A stretch of DNA of 32,600 bases, from contig JADGBH010000053.1 of the NCBI GenBank assembly GCA_015231595.1, positions 1 through 32,600 on the forward strand. The letters are read 5' to 3'. This document shows, piece after piece, positions 16,479 to 25,084 of the stretch. This DNA is from Desulfobacterales bacterium. Its GTDB lineage: Bacteria; Desulfobacterota; Desulfobacteria; Desulfobacterales; JADGBH01. Under the pieces are notes generated by a model. That model did not search any database and was not told where the DNA came from. It was given only the letters and a program-made list of their open reading frames with translations. Both the position numbers and the translations under genes were made by a program. How positions within the stretch are numbered: position 1 is the first letter of the stretch; each line of letters opens with the position of its first letter.

Positions 16479-18128
16479 TCAAGGAATGAAAGGTAAAATA
16501 ATTGTAAAAATACTTCCCCCTCCTTCCCTTGATTCATATATCAAATTTCCATTTAAGTCCTGCATAAGTTTTTTTGCGATACTAAGTCCAAGCCCTGTTC
16601 CTGGTATTCCTGATGTTAAAGAATTATTAATTCTCTGGAATTTTTCAAATATTTTTTCCCTAAAGGCTATCGGAATTCCTGGACCTCTATCCATAACTTT
16701 AATTTTACAAAAATTATCTTTAATTTTAGCTTCCACATCAATTTTTTTCCCCATAGACGCATACTTTAATGCATTATCAATTAAATTAATTAATGATTGT
16801 TCTAAAGCATCTCTGTCTATATTAACAATAATCTCTTGGCTTGGAAATTTCCCTATTAGGCTAACTCCAGCCTTTTGAGCTGGGAGTTTATAATTTTTAA
16901 TTATTACGGATAAAAATTCAATTAAATTGAATTTAGATAAATTATATTTTTTTGAATTTCTTTCGAGTCTGCTAAAATCAAGTATATTATTTACAAGCCT
17001 TGTAAGTCTATGGCTTTCATCTACTATTACTTTAAGGTAATCTTTTTTTTTCGATTCGTCTTTTATTCTGTTTTCTATTAATAGTTCGGCATACATTCTT
17101 ATGCTTGTTAAAGGAGTTTTAAGCTCATGTGAAACGTTAGAAACAAAAGTACTTTTTTGCATAGCTTCTATCATATTTTTATGGGCTTGAAGAGCGAGAA
17201 GTACTCCTCCTAAAATTATAAAAATACAAAAAATAGCTAAAAGCAGACCCGATAAAATTATAAATCCAGTACTTGTGCCTATTAATGATTCTTCATTTGT
17301 TAAATAAACCGCTATTTCCCAATGGGGGAGAATTGGGGCGAGAGATACTGTAAAATAAGGATTTAAATTTGGAGAAAGGATAGGCCTGCCGGCACGATGT
17401 AAAATTTTTCCGCTATCGTCAACAATGGCAAATATCATGCCTTCAGGTATTTGTGAAGGAAAGACTTCTATCAGCCTTGATAAAAGAGACATTAATTCAA
17501 GTTCAACTCCATAAATCATGCTATTATCCTCCATAAGTACCCATCCTAAAATGTAGAGTCTATTTTCAGAAAACCATGGCAGCCAGCCATAAACAGAAAT
17601 ATTTCCTTGATAATTTTTGGTTTGAATTTTATTTGTTCGTGAAAGATTTAAAAAATTTTTGGGAATAGATGGATATTTTTTTGAAAGATTTAATGATATA
17701 TCATTTGGATTATAGATGTTTTGCTCAAGTATTAATTTAGTCGAAAATAAATTTAAATATCGGCTGATAAAACGTTCTTCTTCTTTTGTAAAGCCTGATT
17801 CTTTTAAAGGTTTTGTAAATAGTCCTTTTTTATTATCCCATACAAAGGAATTGCGAATTAAAGGATTTGAAGTTTCCCAAAGAGACAATTCTTCATAAAG
17901 ATTTGAAATAGGAATTTTTAACAAAGCGCTTAAAAGTTCGTCTTCAACGGCTGAAACAGTTAATTGAAGACTTTGGGAAATAGTTTTAGCCCTTTCCCGT
18001 GCAGATGATTGAAAGTTTTCATTTATACGATTTTGTTCATTTATAAGAAGCTTAAAGGCAGCGATTCCAATAATAATTGTCGGAATAAGCAAGAGGGATA
18101 AAAAAAACAGAATATTCCGTTTGTTCAT
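16479..18128 (-). CDS. Membrane sensor histidine kinase
   Basis: A 549-residue kinase. A transmembrane helix (~7-29) and another (~287-312) bracket a ~255-residue extracytoplasmic sensor region of unknown type, possibly Cache-like. A HisKA domain follows with H334 in SNVSHELKTPLTSIRMY. The HATPase_c domain has the N box (LINLIDNALKYA), G1 (DRGPGIP) and G2 (GTGLGLSIAKK). All kinase motifs are intact. No HAMP domain is obvious and no response regulator is adjacent, so its partner is elsewhere. The start is 9 bp after the stop of the chemoreceptor gene, which suggests co-transcription and possibly related signals. Confidence 0.93.
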   Translation of the reverse strand: MNKRNILFFLSLLLIPTIIIGIAAFKLLINEQNRINENFQSSARERAKTISQSLQLTVSAVEDELLSALLKIPISNLYEELSLWETSNPLIRNSFVWDNKKGLFTKPLKESGFTKEEERFISRYLNLFSTKLILEQNIYNPNDISLNLSKKYPSIPKNFLNLSRTNKIQTKNYQGNISVYGWLPWFSENRLYILGWVLMEDNSMIYGVELELMSLLSRLIEVFPSQIPEGMIFAIVDDSGKILHRAGRPILSPNLNPYFTVSLAPILPHWEIAVYLTNEESLIGTSTGFIILSGLLLAIFCIFIILGGVLLALQAHKNMIEAMQKSTFVSNVSHELKTPLTSIRMYAELLIENRIKDESKKKDYLKVIVDESHRLTRLVNNILDFSRLERNSKKYNLSKFNLIEFLSVIIKNYKLPAQKAGVSLIGKFPSQEIIVNIDRDALEQSLINLIDNALKYASMGKKIDVEAKIKDNFCKIKVMDRGPGIPIAFREKIFEKFQRINNSLTSGIPGTGLGLSIAKKLMQDLNGNLIYESREGGGSIFTIILPFIP

Positions 18129-18137
18129 ATTACGCCA

Positions 18138-20189
18138 TTAAATTTTAAAAAGCTTTACCATATTATTTAAACTTGTTGAGAGATTGTTAAGTTCTTGGGA
18201 ATTTATTTTAACTTTATTGCTGTCTTTTAAAAGCGCAGTAATGGAAAGATTAAAATCTGAAATATCGGCGGAGATATTTTTGGAAAAACTTGAACTCTGT
18301 TCAACGTTTCTTTCAACTTCGATAACTCCTTGAGATGCGTGAGCAATATTTCCTGCTATTTCTTTTGTAGTTGTGGATTGTTCCTCAACTGCGGCGGCAA
18401 TAGAAGTTACTATAAGATTAACATCATGTATTACATTGGATATTTGTTTAATTTCTTTTACGGTAACTGAAGTTGAGTTTTGTATGGAATTAATTTTTAT
18501 CTTGATGTCGTTTGTAGCATCGGCAGTTTGTTTAGCAAGGTCTTTTATTTCTCCAGCAACTACAGCAAAACCTTTTCCTGTGTCTCCAGCCCTTGCAGCT
18601 TCAATAGTTGCGTTTAATGCAAGAAGGTTTGTCTGGTCAGAAATATCATTTATTGTTTCAGTAACTTTGCCTATATCGTCTGCTGATGTTCCAAGATTAT
18701 TTATATTTTCAGATGCTTTATTGACTTTATTAACAGCATCCTCTGTAATATCCTTTGCTTTTTCTGAATTACTCGCTATTTCATTGATTGTGGATGTTAT
18801 TTCTTCTGCTGAAACAGATACTAAATTAATATTTCCTGATGCCTGTTTCATAGCTTCTGAGATAGCAATGAGATTTGAGCTTAATTCTTCTGAAGACGTT
18901 GAAACATTATTTGATTTTTGAGTCATATCGTCAGCTCTTTGTGAAATATATATGGAAAGCTGAGCCATGTCGTTTGACGAAATTCTTAGTTTTTCAGCAT
19001 CTTCAGACATTTTTATTATAATATCTTTAATTTTTATTACAAAAAGATTAAACCATTTTGCTACTTCTCCGAATTCATCTCCAGTTTTTTCTTCAAGTCT
19101 TTTTGTTAAATCTCCTTCACCTTTTGCGATATTTTTAAGCATGTTTATTATTTTTGAAAATCTTCGCTTTATACCAAAAAATAGAAGACCGCTTAAGGCT
19201 CCAACTGATAGAAGGGATATTATAAAAATTGAGAAACTTATTATATCTCCTTTTTGGCGGCTATAATTTATATTTGCATCGGTTAATTTAGTAATTTCAG
19301 TAACTAGATTCTGAACAACATTTGCTGTTTCATTTACTTTTTTCATTAGATCTTTGTTTAATTTCCATGCGTTTACTATGGAATCATCTAATTTTTTTAT
19401 GTCTTCAATAAGAGGTTTAGCCTGCTTCCAATTAGTATCAACTTTTTCACCAACTTCTTTTTTAAGGTCTTTATATTCGTCATCGTTTGCAAGCACTATC
19501 TTTATTACTGTATCAACAACTGGAGATATATTTTTTAATTTTGCATCAATTAGTTTATATACTTCTGTTTTTTTTTTATTAAAGGTTTCTAAATCTTGAT
19601 AAAACAATAAATCGTTTATATTCAGCAATATTTCATAATAGCTTATTATTGAGGTTTTTAACTCAATTCTCATACTATTAGTACTATATTCAATGCTTAC
19701 GCCATCCATCATCATAATGGATTCTTCATAATCAATAGCTGCGACCATTTCATTTAAATGTTGAGTCAAACTATATAGCTTATTAGCTATGTCCGTCTTA
19801 TTCTTTTTTAACGCTAAAATATTTTTTGAGGCTTTATCAAATATTTCGCTGTGTTCTTTCACAGTATTGCCCATTTTTTCTAATAAATTTAATATCCCTT
19901 TTTCAGACGATATTGACTTTACTGCATTTATATCCGAATCAATTGAAAAAATATTTTCCGAGTAAATTTTTAGAATATTATTGTCGCTTGTATTTATAAA
20001 TCTTTCTTCAAGGAGCAAGCTGTCGGTAATTTTTTTCGAAATTTTTTGGCATAATGTTGATATTTGAATATTTTTTTGGTTAGAATTTTCTATGTATTTA
20101 TTAAACCCAGCAATAAGACATATCCCTAAAATTCCAAGGAGAGCTATGACTATTATCTTAGTAGATATACTTGAAAAAATTTTTGGCAT
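18138..20189 (-). CDS. Methyl-accepting chemotaxis protein with a large helical sensor
   Basis: A 683-residue chemoreceptor. TM1 (~8-26) and TM2 (~315-338) enclose a ~285-residue all-helical periplasmic domain, the size of the helical bimodular (HBM) class found in organic-acid receptors; the class is inferred from size and helical pattern. A HAMP domain (~338-390) leads into the signalling domain with the hairpin tip DQTNLLALNATIEAARAG, where CheA/CheW bind. The chosen start is the ATG at 20189 with GAGG eight bases upstream; a TTG two codons earlier is the alternative. It ends in a hydrophobic stretch without a CheR-binding pentapeptide. Neighbours suggest a signalling set with the secreted Cache protein and histidine kinase. 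Confidence 0.95.
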   Translation of the reverse strand: MPKIFSSISTKIIVIALLGILGICLIAGFNKYIENSNQKNIQISTLCQKISKKITDSLLLEERFINTSDNNILKIYSENIFSIDSDINAVKSISSEKGILNLLEKMGNTVKEHSEIFDKASKNILALKKNKTDIANKLYSLTQHLNEMVAAIDYEESIMMMDGVSIEYSTNSMRIELKTSIISYYEILLNINDLLFYQDLETFNKKKTEVYKLIDAKLKNISPVVDTVIKIVLANDDEYKDLKKEVGEKVDTNWKQAKPLIEDIKKLDDSIVNAWKLNKDLMKKVNETANVVQNLVTEITKLTDANINYSRQKGDIISFSIFIISLLSVGALSGLLFFGIKRRFSKIINMLKNIAKGEGDLTKRLEEKTGDEFGEVAKWFNLFVIKIKDIIIKMSEDAEKLRISSNDMAQLSIYISQRADDMTQKSNNVSTSSEELSSNLIAISEAMKQASGNINLVSVSAEEITSTINEIASNSEKAKDITEDAVNKVNKASENINNLGTSADDIGKVTETINDISDQTNLLALNATIEAARAGDTGKGFAVVAGEIKDLAKQTADATNDIKIKINSIQNSTSVTVKEIKQISNVIHDVNLIVTSIAAAVEEQSTTTKEIAGNIAHASQGVIEVERNVEQSSSFSKNISADISDFNLSITALLKDSNKVKINSQELNNLSTSLNNMVKLFKI

Positions 20190-20234
20190 GAGCAAAACCT
20201 CAAAAGTGTTAGTTCTCGGTGTTTATTAAACAAA

Positions 20235-20288
20235 AGATAAAAAACAATGTCCGTCACAATCTTAAAGTCAAATTGTGACGACATTGTT
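20235..20288 (-). terminator. Rho-independent terminator after the Cache gene
   Basis: Nearly perfect 17-18-bp arms (20243-20260 and 20272-20288) with one bulge and an ~11-nt loop. Read on the minus strand the stem runs into a T-rich tract (TTTTTTATCTTTT). It lies 33 bp downstream of the Cache gene stop, and separates it from the chemoreceptor gene. Confidence 0.8.
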
Positions 20289-20321
20289 AGGAATGAATTT
20301 ACCTGTTAAAGTTGTGTGGAG

Positions 20322-20798
20322 TTATTGTTCTTCATATATACCAGCGGCCATTCCAATATTTTCTCCAGGCACTCTGTAAATGTAACAAATTTTGGGGATA
20401 AGCTTTTTTTCTCCAGGCTTTGTCCACATATATGGAACCCAGCCTTCACCCTTTTCTAAAGCTACATTCATCATTTGGGCTATAAACATTGTTCCCTTAA
20501 CGTCTTTTAAACCTGAAAATACTTTGCCAACAAGCTGGGGTTTTTCAGGATGAGCTATACAGGTTCCTGTATCAAGAGTTATGACATAAACATAGGAATC
20601 TTTCCAAGTAAACTCGCTTGTTTTGTCTTGTATTTTTGCAAGAGCGGCTTCTTGGCCAATTTCTTTGACTAATTGTGCAGCTTTTTTGCATTTTTCAACA
20701 CATTCTTCTTTAGTTGCTTGTTCTTCTGCTGCCTGTATTTGAATAGAGATAAAAAATATACTTACCAGTAATAATATAAAGCTTTTAAGATTTTTCAT
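20322..20798 (-). CDS. Secreted single-Cache-domain protein
   Basis: A 158-residue periplasmic protein with a signal peptide (hydrophobic ~6-20, cleavage near QAA, residues 22-24). The mature part is an sCache_2-type sensor: a long helix (~30-55), then FTWKDSYVYVITLDTGTCIAHPEKPQLVGK, a GWV-Y-W motif and IPKICYIYRVP near the end. Such domains usually bind small ligands and are attached to chemoreceptors or kinases; here it stands alone. The ATG has a GGGGGAGA ribosome-binding site and the gene has its own terminator. With a chemoreceptor and kinase next to it, it may be a periplasmic binding partner for either (inference). Confidence 0.85.
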   Translation of the reverse strand: MKNLKSFILLLVSIFFISIQIQAAEEQATKEECVEKCKKAAQLVKEIGQEAALAKIQDKTSEFTWKDSYVYVITLDTGTCIAHPEKPQLVGKVFSGLKDVKGTMFIAQMMNVALEKGEGWVPYMWTKPGEKKLIPKICYIYRVPGENIGMAAGIYEEQ

Positions 20799-20997
20799 TA
20801 ATTCTCCCCCGTTGTGAATAAATTTTTAGATTTTATAGTATATAAATAAAAATAAGCCTAATAAAAAATTATTATTTCCACCTCCTTTATTGATTGTTAT
20901 ATAATAATTTTTTACAATAAAACCAATTTTAAGTAAAATGCAATTACTTTTTGGAAAAAACATTTAATTAAGGACAAATAACTAAGGAATTTTATTT

Positions 20998-21921
20998 ATG
21001 ATTATACAAAATCCATCAATAATCTCTGATAAGATTATTTTTCTTGGTAAGCCGGCTTCGATTGTTTATCTTGTAAAAGGGCATGATGAATATACTTTAA
21101 TTGGAGGAGGAACTATTGACATCGTCTTTGATTTGGAAGATCAATTAAAAAAATTTTCTATCGAAAAAGAAAAGATTAAACGCATTGTTATACTTCATTC
21201 TCATTTTGATCATTGCGGTATAGTTCCTTACTTAAAAAAAAAGTGGCCTTGGATTAAGATCACAGCTTCAGAAAGAGCTAAACAAATATTTAAAGATGTT
21301 TCCGCTGTAGCAGCCATGAAATTTTTAAATGATATCTTACTTGCTCAATATGACCTAACTGAAAAAGCAAAGCAAATAGGCCTTGAATTTAATGAAATTG
21401 ATGTTGAGGAAACAGTTAAAGACAAAGATGTAATAAATTGCGGAGGTTTAACATTAGAAATTATAGAAGTTCCTGGTCATTCATCTTGTTCAATTGCTGC
21501 TTATTTAAAAGAGGATAAAGCTTTATTTGCTTCTGATTCAGGAGGTATACCCATAGGAAACAAAATTTTAACAGCTGCTAATTCTAATTTTGATAAATAC
21601 CAGCAAAGTCTTGAAAAACTATCAGCCTATAATATTAATTATTTTCTTCCGGAACATTCCGCGGCATTGACTGAAAATGATGCAACACAATTTATTCAAA
21701 GATCAATTCAGTCTGCAAAAGAAACAAGACAAATTCTTGAAGAATCTCTCCAAAATACAAAAGATATAAAATCGACTGCAGGCCAAATATCGGATAAAAT
21801 AATGGAAGAAATATTTAATGAAGGTTATGCTCATATTACAAGAGATGTTGTATATATGGTCGTTGAAATGATGCTTAATAATTTGGCAAAAAAATTGAGA
21901 AATAAAGTTGCTACCGCTTAA
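20998..21921 (+). CDS. Metallo-beta-lactamase-fold hydrolase
   Basis: A 307-residue cytoplasmic MBL-fold protein. The metal-binding motif HSHFDHCG (H67, H69, D71, H72) is complete, with H161 (VPGHSSCS), D180 (ASDSGG) and H220 (PEHS) as further metal ligands. The ~80-residue helical C-terminus resembles MBL hydrolases acting on thioesters or lactones rather than beta-lactams, but the substrate cannot be read from sequence. It is not a flavodiiron protein, as no flavodoxin domain is attached. An AAGGAA ribosome-binding site precedes the ATG, and a terminator follows at once, so it looks monocistronic. Confidence 0.9.
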   Translation: MIIQNPSIISDKIIFLGKPASIVYLVKGHDEYTLIGGGTIDIVFDLEDQLKKFSIEKEKIKRIVILHSHFDHCGIVPYLKKKWPWIKITASERAKQIFKDVSAVAAMKFLNDILLAQYDLTEKAKQIGLEFNEIDVEETVKDKDVINCGGLTLEIIEVPGHSSCSIAAYLKEDKALFASDSGGIPIGNKILTAANSNFDKYQQSLEKLSAYNINYFLPEHSAALTENDATQFIQRSIQSAKETRQILEESLQNTKDIKSTAGQISDKIMEEIFNEGYAHITRDVVYMVVEMMLNNLAKKLRNKVATA

Positions 21922-21951
21922 ACCTTGATTCTATTGATTAAAGGTTTTTTT
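21920..21951 (+). terminator. Hairpin terminator after the MBL hydrolase gene
   Basis: AAACCTT (21920-21926) pairs with AAGGTTT (21941-21947), followed by a T-run through 21951. The stem overlaps the stop codon. The ~140 bp between it and the ars promoter show nothing else. Confidence 0.7.
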
Positions 21952-22091
21952 GATGATGCATAATCATAAAAAGCCTTTAATCCATTAAGATCCTGTTAAT
22001 CCTACCTGGGGTTTGACGCGATGTTATTAAGTTAAGGAAAATATTCCCCCCCTTTTCTAAAGTTATGGAAAAAAATCAAATAAATTTCTTC

Positions 22092-22120
22092 TTGACAAAG
22101 ATTCTATCCCAATATATATT
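22092..22120 (+). promoter_or_regulatory. Sigma-70-type promoter of the arsR operon
   Basis: A -35 box TTGACA (22092-22097) and a -10 box TATATT (22115-22120) are separated by exactly 17 bp. The -10 box lies inside the left half of the palindrome at 22111-22140, so repressor binding would occlude RNA polymerase. Confidence 0.8.
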
Positions 22121-22140
22121 CTTAAAAAAGAATATATATT
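22111..22140. promoter_or_regulatory. Palindromic ArsR operator
   Basis: AATATATATTCTT (22111-22123) and AAGAATATATATT (22128-22140) form a perfect 13-bp inverted repeat with a 4-bp A spacer. This is the usual shape and base pattern of ArsR/SmtB operators. It overlaps the -10 box and lies 80 bp upstream of the regulator's start, consistent with autorepression. Confidence 0.85.
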
Positions 22141-22219
22141 TTGGTTTAATTAATATTAATAGATAAATTATAATTAAATAAATTCTTTAAATAGAATTTA
22201 TAAAGATATGGAGTATAAA

Positions 22220-22561
22220 ATGCAAAATTTTACAAAAATTATGAAATCATTATCAGACCCAATTCGAGTAAAGATATTAAAAATGCTTCAAAGGAAAGCA
22301 ATGTGTGTATGTGAAATTCAACATGCTCTTAAAACAGCTCAATCTACCACGAGCAAGCATTTAAAAATACTTGAATCTTCGGGTTTAATAATTTCCAAGA
22401 AAAACGGTTTATGGGTTAATTATTGTATCGCTGATGGTTCGAGCAGTCCTTATGCGGCATCATTGCTTGGCAATTTACGGCATTGGTTAGAAGACGAACC
22501 AGAAATAATAGAGTTAATGAATATCCTGCCAGATATTAATAGAGAAAATTTAGTGAATTAA
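22220..22561 (+). CDS. arsR: ArsR/SmtB-family metal(loid)-responsive repressor
   Basis: A 113-residue winged-helix repressor. The recognition region includes QSTTSKHLKILESSGL (~41-56). C29 and C31 in AMCVCEI match the CVC motif in the DNA-binding helix of classical arsenite-sensing ArsR proteins, so As(III) or Sb(III) sensing is likely. A third cysteine (WVNYC) lies further on. I chose the ATG at 22220 because GGAG sits 6 bases before it; an ATG at 22208 would overlap that site. It is the first gene of the operon with the permease and thioredoxin-like protein, under the promoter and operator just upstream. Metal binding should release the operator. Confidence 0.88.
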   Translation: MQNFTKIMKSLSDPIRVKILKMLQRKAMCVCEIQHALKTAQSTTSKHLKILESSGLIISKKNGLWVNYCIADGSSSPYAASLLGNLRHWLEDEPEIIELMNILPDINRENLVN

Positions 22562-22577
22562 AAGGAAATAATAATTT

Positions 22578-23747
22578 ATGAAAGAAAGAACAAAATTAGC
22601 GTATTTGATAATTTTATATTTGATGGCGTATTTTATACCTTGGGATAGTTCTATAATTAGACAGTCTGGGCTTGAAGCGTTTATGATGCTTCAGGAATAT
22701 GCAAAAGAGCATGTTTTAACCTGTCTAATTCCAGCTTTTTTTATTGCTGGCGCTATATCCGTATTTGTATCGCAAGCGGCTGTGCTCAAATATTTTGGTG
22801 CTCAAGCAAAAAGAATTGTAGCTTATTCGGTTGCGTCTGTTTCAGGAACAATATTAGCGGTATGCTCCTGCACAGTATTGCCTCTTTTTGCCGGCATATA
22901 CATGCGAGGCGCAGGAATTGGACCCGCTACTGCTTTTTTATATTCAGGACCTGCTATAAATGTTTTAGCTATAACCCTTACAGCAAAAATTTTAGGATGG
23001 GAACTTGGCATAGCCAGAGCTGTTGGAGCTGTCGTTTTTTCAGTAGTTATAGGATTGTTAATGGCTTTTATTTTTAGAAAAGATGATGCTAAAAGAACAG
23101 CTGGGCAAATTTATGTTCCTGACGAAGATGCAAAAGAGCGGACTTTATTTCAAGATTCAATATACATATTTACTATGGTTTTAATTTTAATTTTTGCCGC
23201 TTTTGCTAAACCAGCTCTCGGTTCAACAGGGCTTTGGGCTATGATTTTTTCGGTTAAATGGTATATTACAGGATTTTTGTTAATCGCTTTAGCTGTAATG
23301 CTTAAAGCATGGTTCACAAAAGACGAATGTAAAAACTGGGTAGATTCAACATGGGGATTTATGAAGCAGATATTTCCTCTTCTTGCCGGAGGAGTATTAG
23401 TAGCCGGCTTTTTACTTGGAAGACCAGGTCATACAGCATTAATTCCTGAGCAATATATTCAATCTTTATTAGGCGGAAATTCACTATGGGCAAATTTATT
23501 CGCATCAGTTGCTGGGGCTTTAATGTATTTTGCTACTTTAACAGAAGTTCCGATTCTTCAAGGCTTAATTGGCTCAGGCATGGGAAAAGGACCAGCTTTA
23601 GCTCTTCTGCTTGCAGGACCGGCTCTTTCATTGCCTAATATGTTAGTTATTAACGGGATATTAGGATTTAAAAAAACCTTAACATTTGTAATATTAATAG
23701 TTATTATGGCGACAATTTCAGGATTAATTTTTGGCGCTATATTTTAA
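22578..23747 (+). CDS. DUF318/ArsP-type membrane permease
   Basis: A 389-residue polytopic membrane protein with about ten hydrophobic segments. The DUF318 (UPF0718) signature is clear: AVCSCTVLPLFAGI (C96, C98), GAGIGPATAFLYSGPAINVLA, then a second related half around LFASVAGALMYFATLTEVPI and KGPALALLLAGPALSLPN. The two halves read as an internal repeat of the transporter fold. Characterised members (ArsP) export trivalent organoarsenicals; others are linked to metal stress. The CSC cysteines could bind soft metalloids. It lies 16 bp behind arsR and is probably induced by the same signal. Whether it exports arsenite, methylarsenite or another thiophile is unknown. Confidence 0.85.
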   Translation: MKERTKLAYLIILYLMAYFIPWDSSIIRQSGLEAFMMLQEYAKEHVLTCLIPAFFIAGAISVFVSQAAVLKYFGAQAKRIVAYSVASVSGTILAVCSCTVLPLFAGIYMRGAGIGPATAFLYSGPAINVLAITLTAKILGWELGIARAVGAVVFSVVIGLLMAFIFRKDDAKRTAGQIYVPDEDAKERTLFQDSIYIFTMVLILIFAAFAKPALGSTGLWAMIFSVKWYITGFLLIALAVMLKAWFTKDECKNWVDSTWGFMKQIFPLLAGGVLVAGFLLGRPGHTALIPEQYIQSLLGGNSLWANLFASVAGALMYFATLTEVPILQGLIGSGMGKGPALALLLAGPALSLPNMLVINGILGFKKTLTFVILIVIMATISGLIFGAIF

Positions 23748-23876
23748 AATTAGAATATATTTTAAAGCTAAAATTTTATATCTTTAGTAATTTTAGCCTT
23801 AGTCATATTTTAATAGCATTAATATATTTTATATAAGGAATATAATATTAACAATTTTTTTTAAAGGATGAAATTT

Positions 23877-24188
23877 ATGGAAATTAAAGTATTAGGACCA
23901 GGGTGTCCAAAATGTCAACAAACTGCTAACATAGTTAAAGAAGTTGTAGAAGAACTCGGTATTAACGCTAATATTGAAAAAGTTACGGATGTAATGAAAA
24001 TTGCAAGTTATGGTGTTTTTGGAACACCGGCTGTAATTGTCGATGGCAATGTTAAAAGTGTCGGTAAAGTTCCGACTAAAGATAATATCAAATCTTGGTT
24101 GAAGTCTACATCTGATTCAACATGCGATTGCCAAAACAACTCTTCGGGATGTGGTTGCCAAAGCGAGTCTTCAGGTTGTTGCTGTTAA
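23877..24188 (+). CDS. Thioredoxin-like redox protein with a Cys-rich C-terminal tail
   Basis: A 103-residue protein of the small thioredoxin-like 'redox-active disulfide protein 2' (TIGR00412) family. The active site is GPGCPKC (C10, C13); the cis-proline region is FGTPAVIVDG. The ATG at 23877 is preferred, as the ATG at 23868 touches the AAAGG ribosome-binding site. After the normal fold end (~80) comes a tail rich in Ser and Cys: TCDC, SGCGC, SGCCC, seven cysteines in ~24 residues. The tail looks like a soft-metal or metalloid chelating extension. This family often accompanies DUF318 permeases, so it probably hands substrate or reducing power to the permease (inference). Confidence 0.87.
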   Translation: MEIKVLGPGCPKCQQTANIVKEVVEELGINANIEKVTDVMKIASYGVFGTPAVIVDGNVKSVGKVPTKDNIKSWLKSTSDSTCDCQNNSSGCGCQSESSGCCC

Positions 24189-24214
24189 TTTTATTAGACT
24201 CTCGTTTTAAAATT

Positions 24215-24243
24215 AAATGGCCGTTTTATCATAACGGCCATTT
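24215..24243. terminator. Hairpin between convergent ars operon and SUMF1 gene
   Basis: An 11-bp perfect stem (AAATGGCCGTT at 24215-24225, AACGGCCATTT at 24233-24243) lies between two convergent genes. The flanks are AT-rich but have no long T-run on either strand, so termination efficiency is uncertain. It may act in both directions. Confidence 0.7.
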
Positions 24244-24268
24244 AAAATATCAATAAAATTAAAAAAAA

Positions 24269-25063
24269 TTATTTATTTGGAATTTTTTTTACAAGCCGAA
24301 ATCCAATACAGATACTTGGCCTGTCTGGAGGATAGCTATACCGTAAAGCAGATCTGCAATAATTTACATTATTACTCCAGCTACCTCCACGTATTATTTT
24401 TAATGATCCATTTGGAGGGCCAGAAGGATCATCAGGAGGCGAGTTGGCGTAAAAAGTTTTGTCATACCAATCCATACACCATTCCCACACATTCCCAGAG
24501 ACATCATAAAGACCCCTCTGATTAGCCCTTAATTCACCTACTAAATGAGTTTTTTCAGCAGAATTGGAATCAAACCATGCATATTGAGAAGCTTGAAGAA
24601 TAACATCACCAAAAAAATAAGGGCTATCAGTTCCAGATCGTGCAGCATATTCCCATTCCGCTTCAGTAGGCAGTCTGTAAGTATCAGTTCCCTCTTTTTT
24701 ATTAAGAAGTTGAATAAATTTTTGAACATCATTCCATGAAACTGAATCAACAGGACGATTTGAGTCTTTAAATTTACTCGGATTATTTCCTATTACAGAT
24801 GTCCACTGGGCTTGAGTTATTTCATGTATCCCTATATAGAATGGATTTGAAATATTCACCCTGTGTTTTGGAACTTCATCTTCATATACTTTCTCTCCAG
24901 GCGTATCTGAACCCATTAAAAAAGAACCAGCATGTATTAAAACAAATTTAACCCCAATGCTGTTTTCAAATGCAGCTTGGGTATCCGCTATTGCCTCGAT
25001 TTTATAAAATGCAAATATTAGCAATAGCAGATAAAAAATGTAATGTTTAATTATCCTATTCAT
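24269..25063 (-). CDS. SUMF1/FGE-domain exported protein (probably not a true FGE)
   Basis: A 264-residue protein with an N-terminal signal peptide or anchor (~8-22) and one formylglycine-generating-enzyme-type domain (~35-262): GSFLMGSD, HRVNIS-PFYIGIHEITQAQW, RLPTEAEWEYAAR, GNVWEWCMDWY, IRGGSW and a final GFRLVKK. True FGEs use two copper-binding cysteines in a C-x4-C after GGS. Here that region reads GGSWSNNVNYCRS, so the first is missing. It is therefore more likely one of the many SUMF1-like proteins of unknown reaction or a binding protein. The ATG at 25063 is chosen; a TTG two codons upstream is possible. It is 21 bp after dodecin, the last gene of the minus-strand run. Confidence 0.87.
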   Translation of the reverse strand: MNRIIKHYIFYLLLLIFAFYKIEAIADTQAAFENSIGVKFVLIHAGSFLMGSDTPGEKVYEDEVPKHRVNISNPFYIGIHEITQAQWTSVIGNNPSKFKDSNRPVDSVSWNDVQKFIQLLNKKEGTDTYRLPTEAEWEYAARSGTDSPYFFGDVILQASQYAWFDSNSAEKTHLVGELRANQRGLYDVSGNVWEWCMDWYDKTFYANSPPDDPSGPPNGSLKIIRGGSWSNNVNYCRSALRYSYPPDRPSICIGFRLVKKIPNK

Positions 25064-25084
25064 AAACAAATTCTTTAAGAATTT

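Noticed and set aside
18373..18921. A 182-codon open frame antisense to the chemoreceptor gene
   Set aside because: It mirrors the repetitive coding of the signalling domain, and the minus-strand chemoreceptor is unmistakable. Other long antisense frames inside known genes were dropped for the same reason.
21952..22090. Possible riboswitch or small RNA before the ars promoter
   Set aside because: No conserved stem or known riboswitch motif is visible, only AT-rich sequence and a C-run.
24269..25063. Genuine formylglycine-generating enzyme for sulfatases
   Set aside because: The first catalytic cysteine is absent and no sulfatase gene lies in the window.
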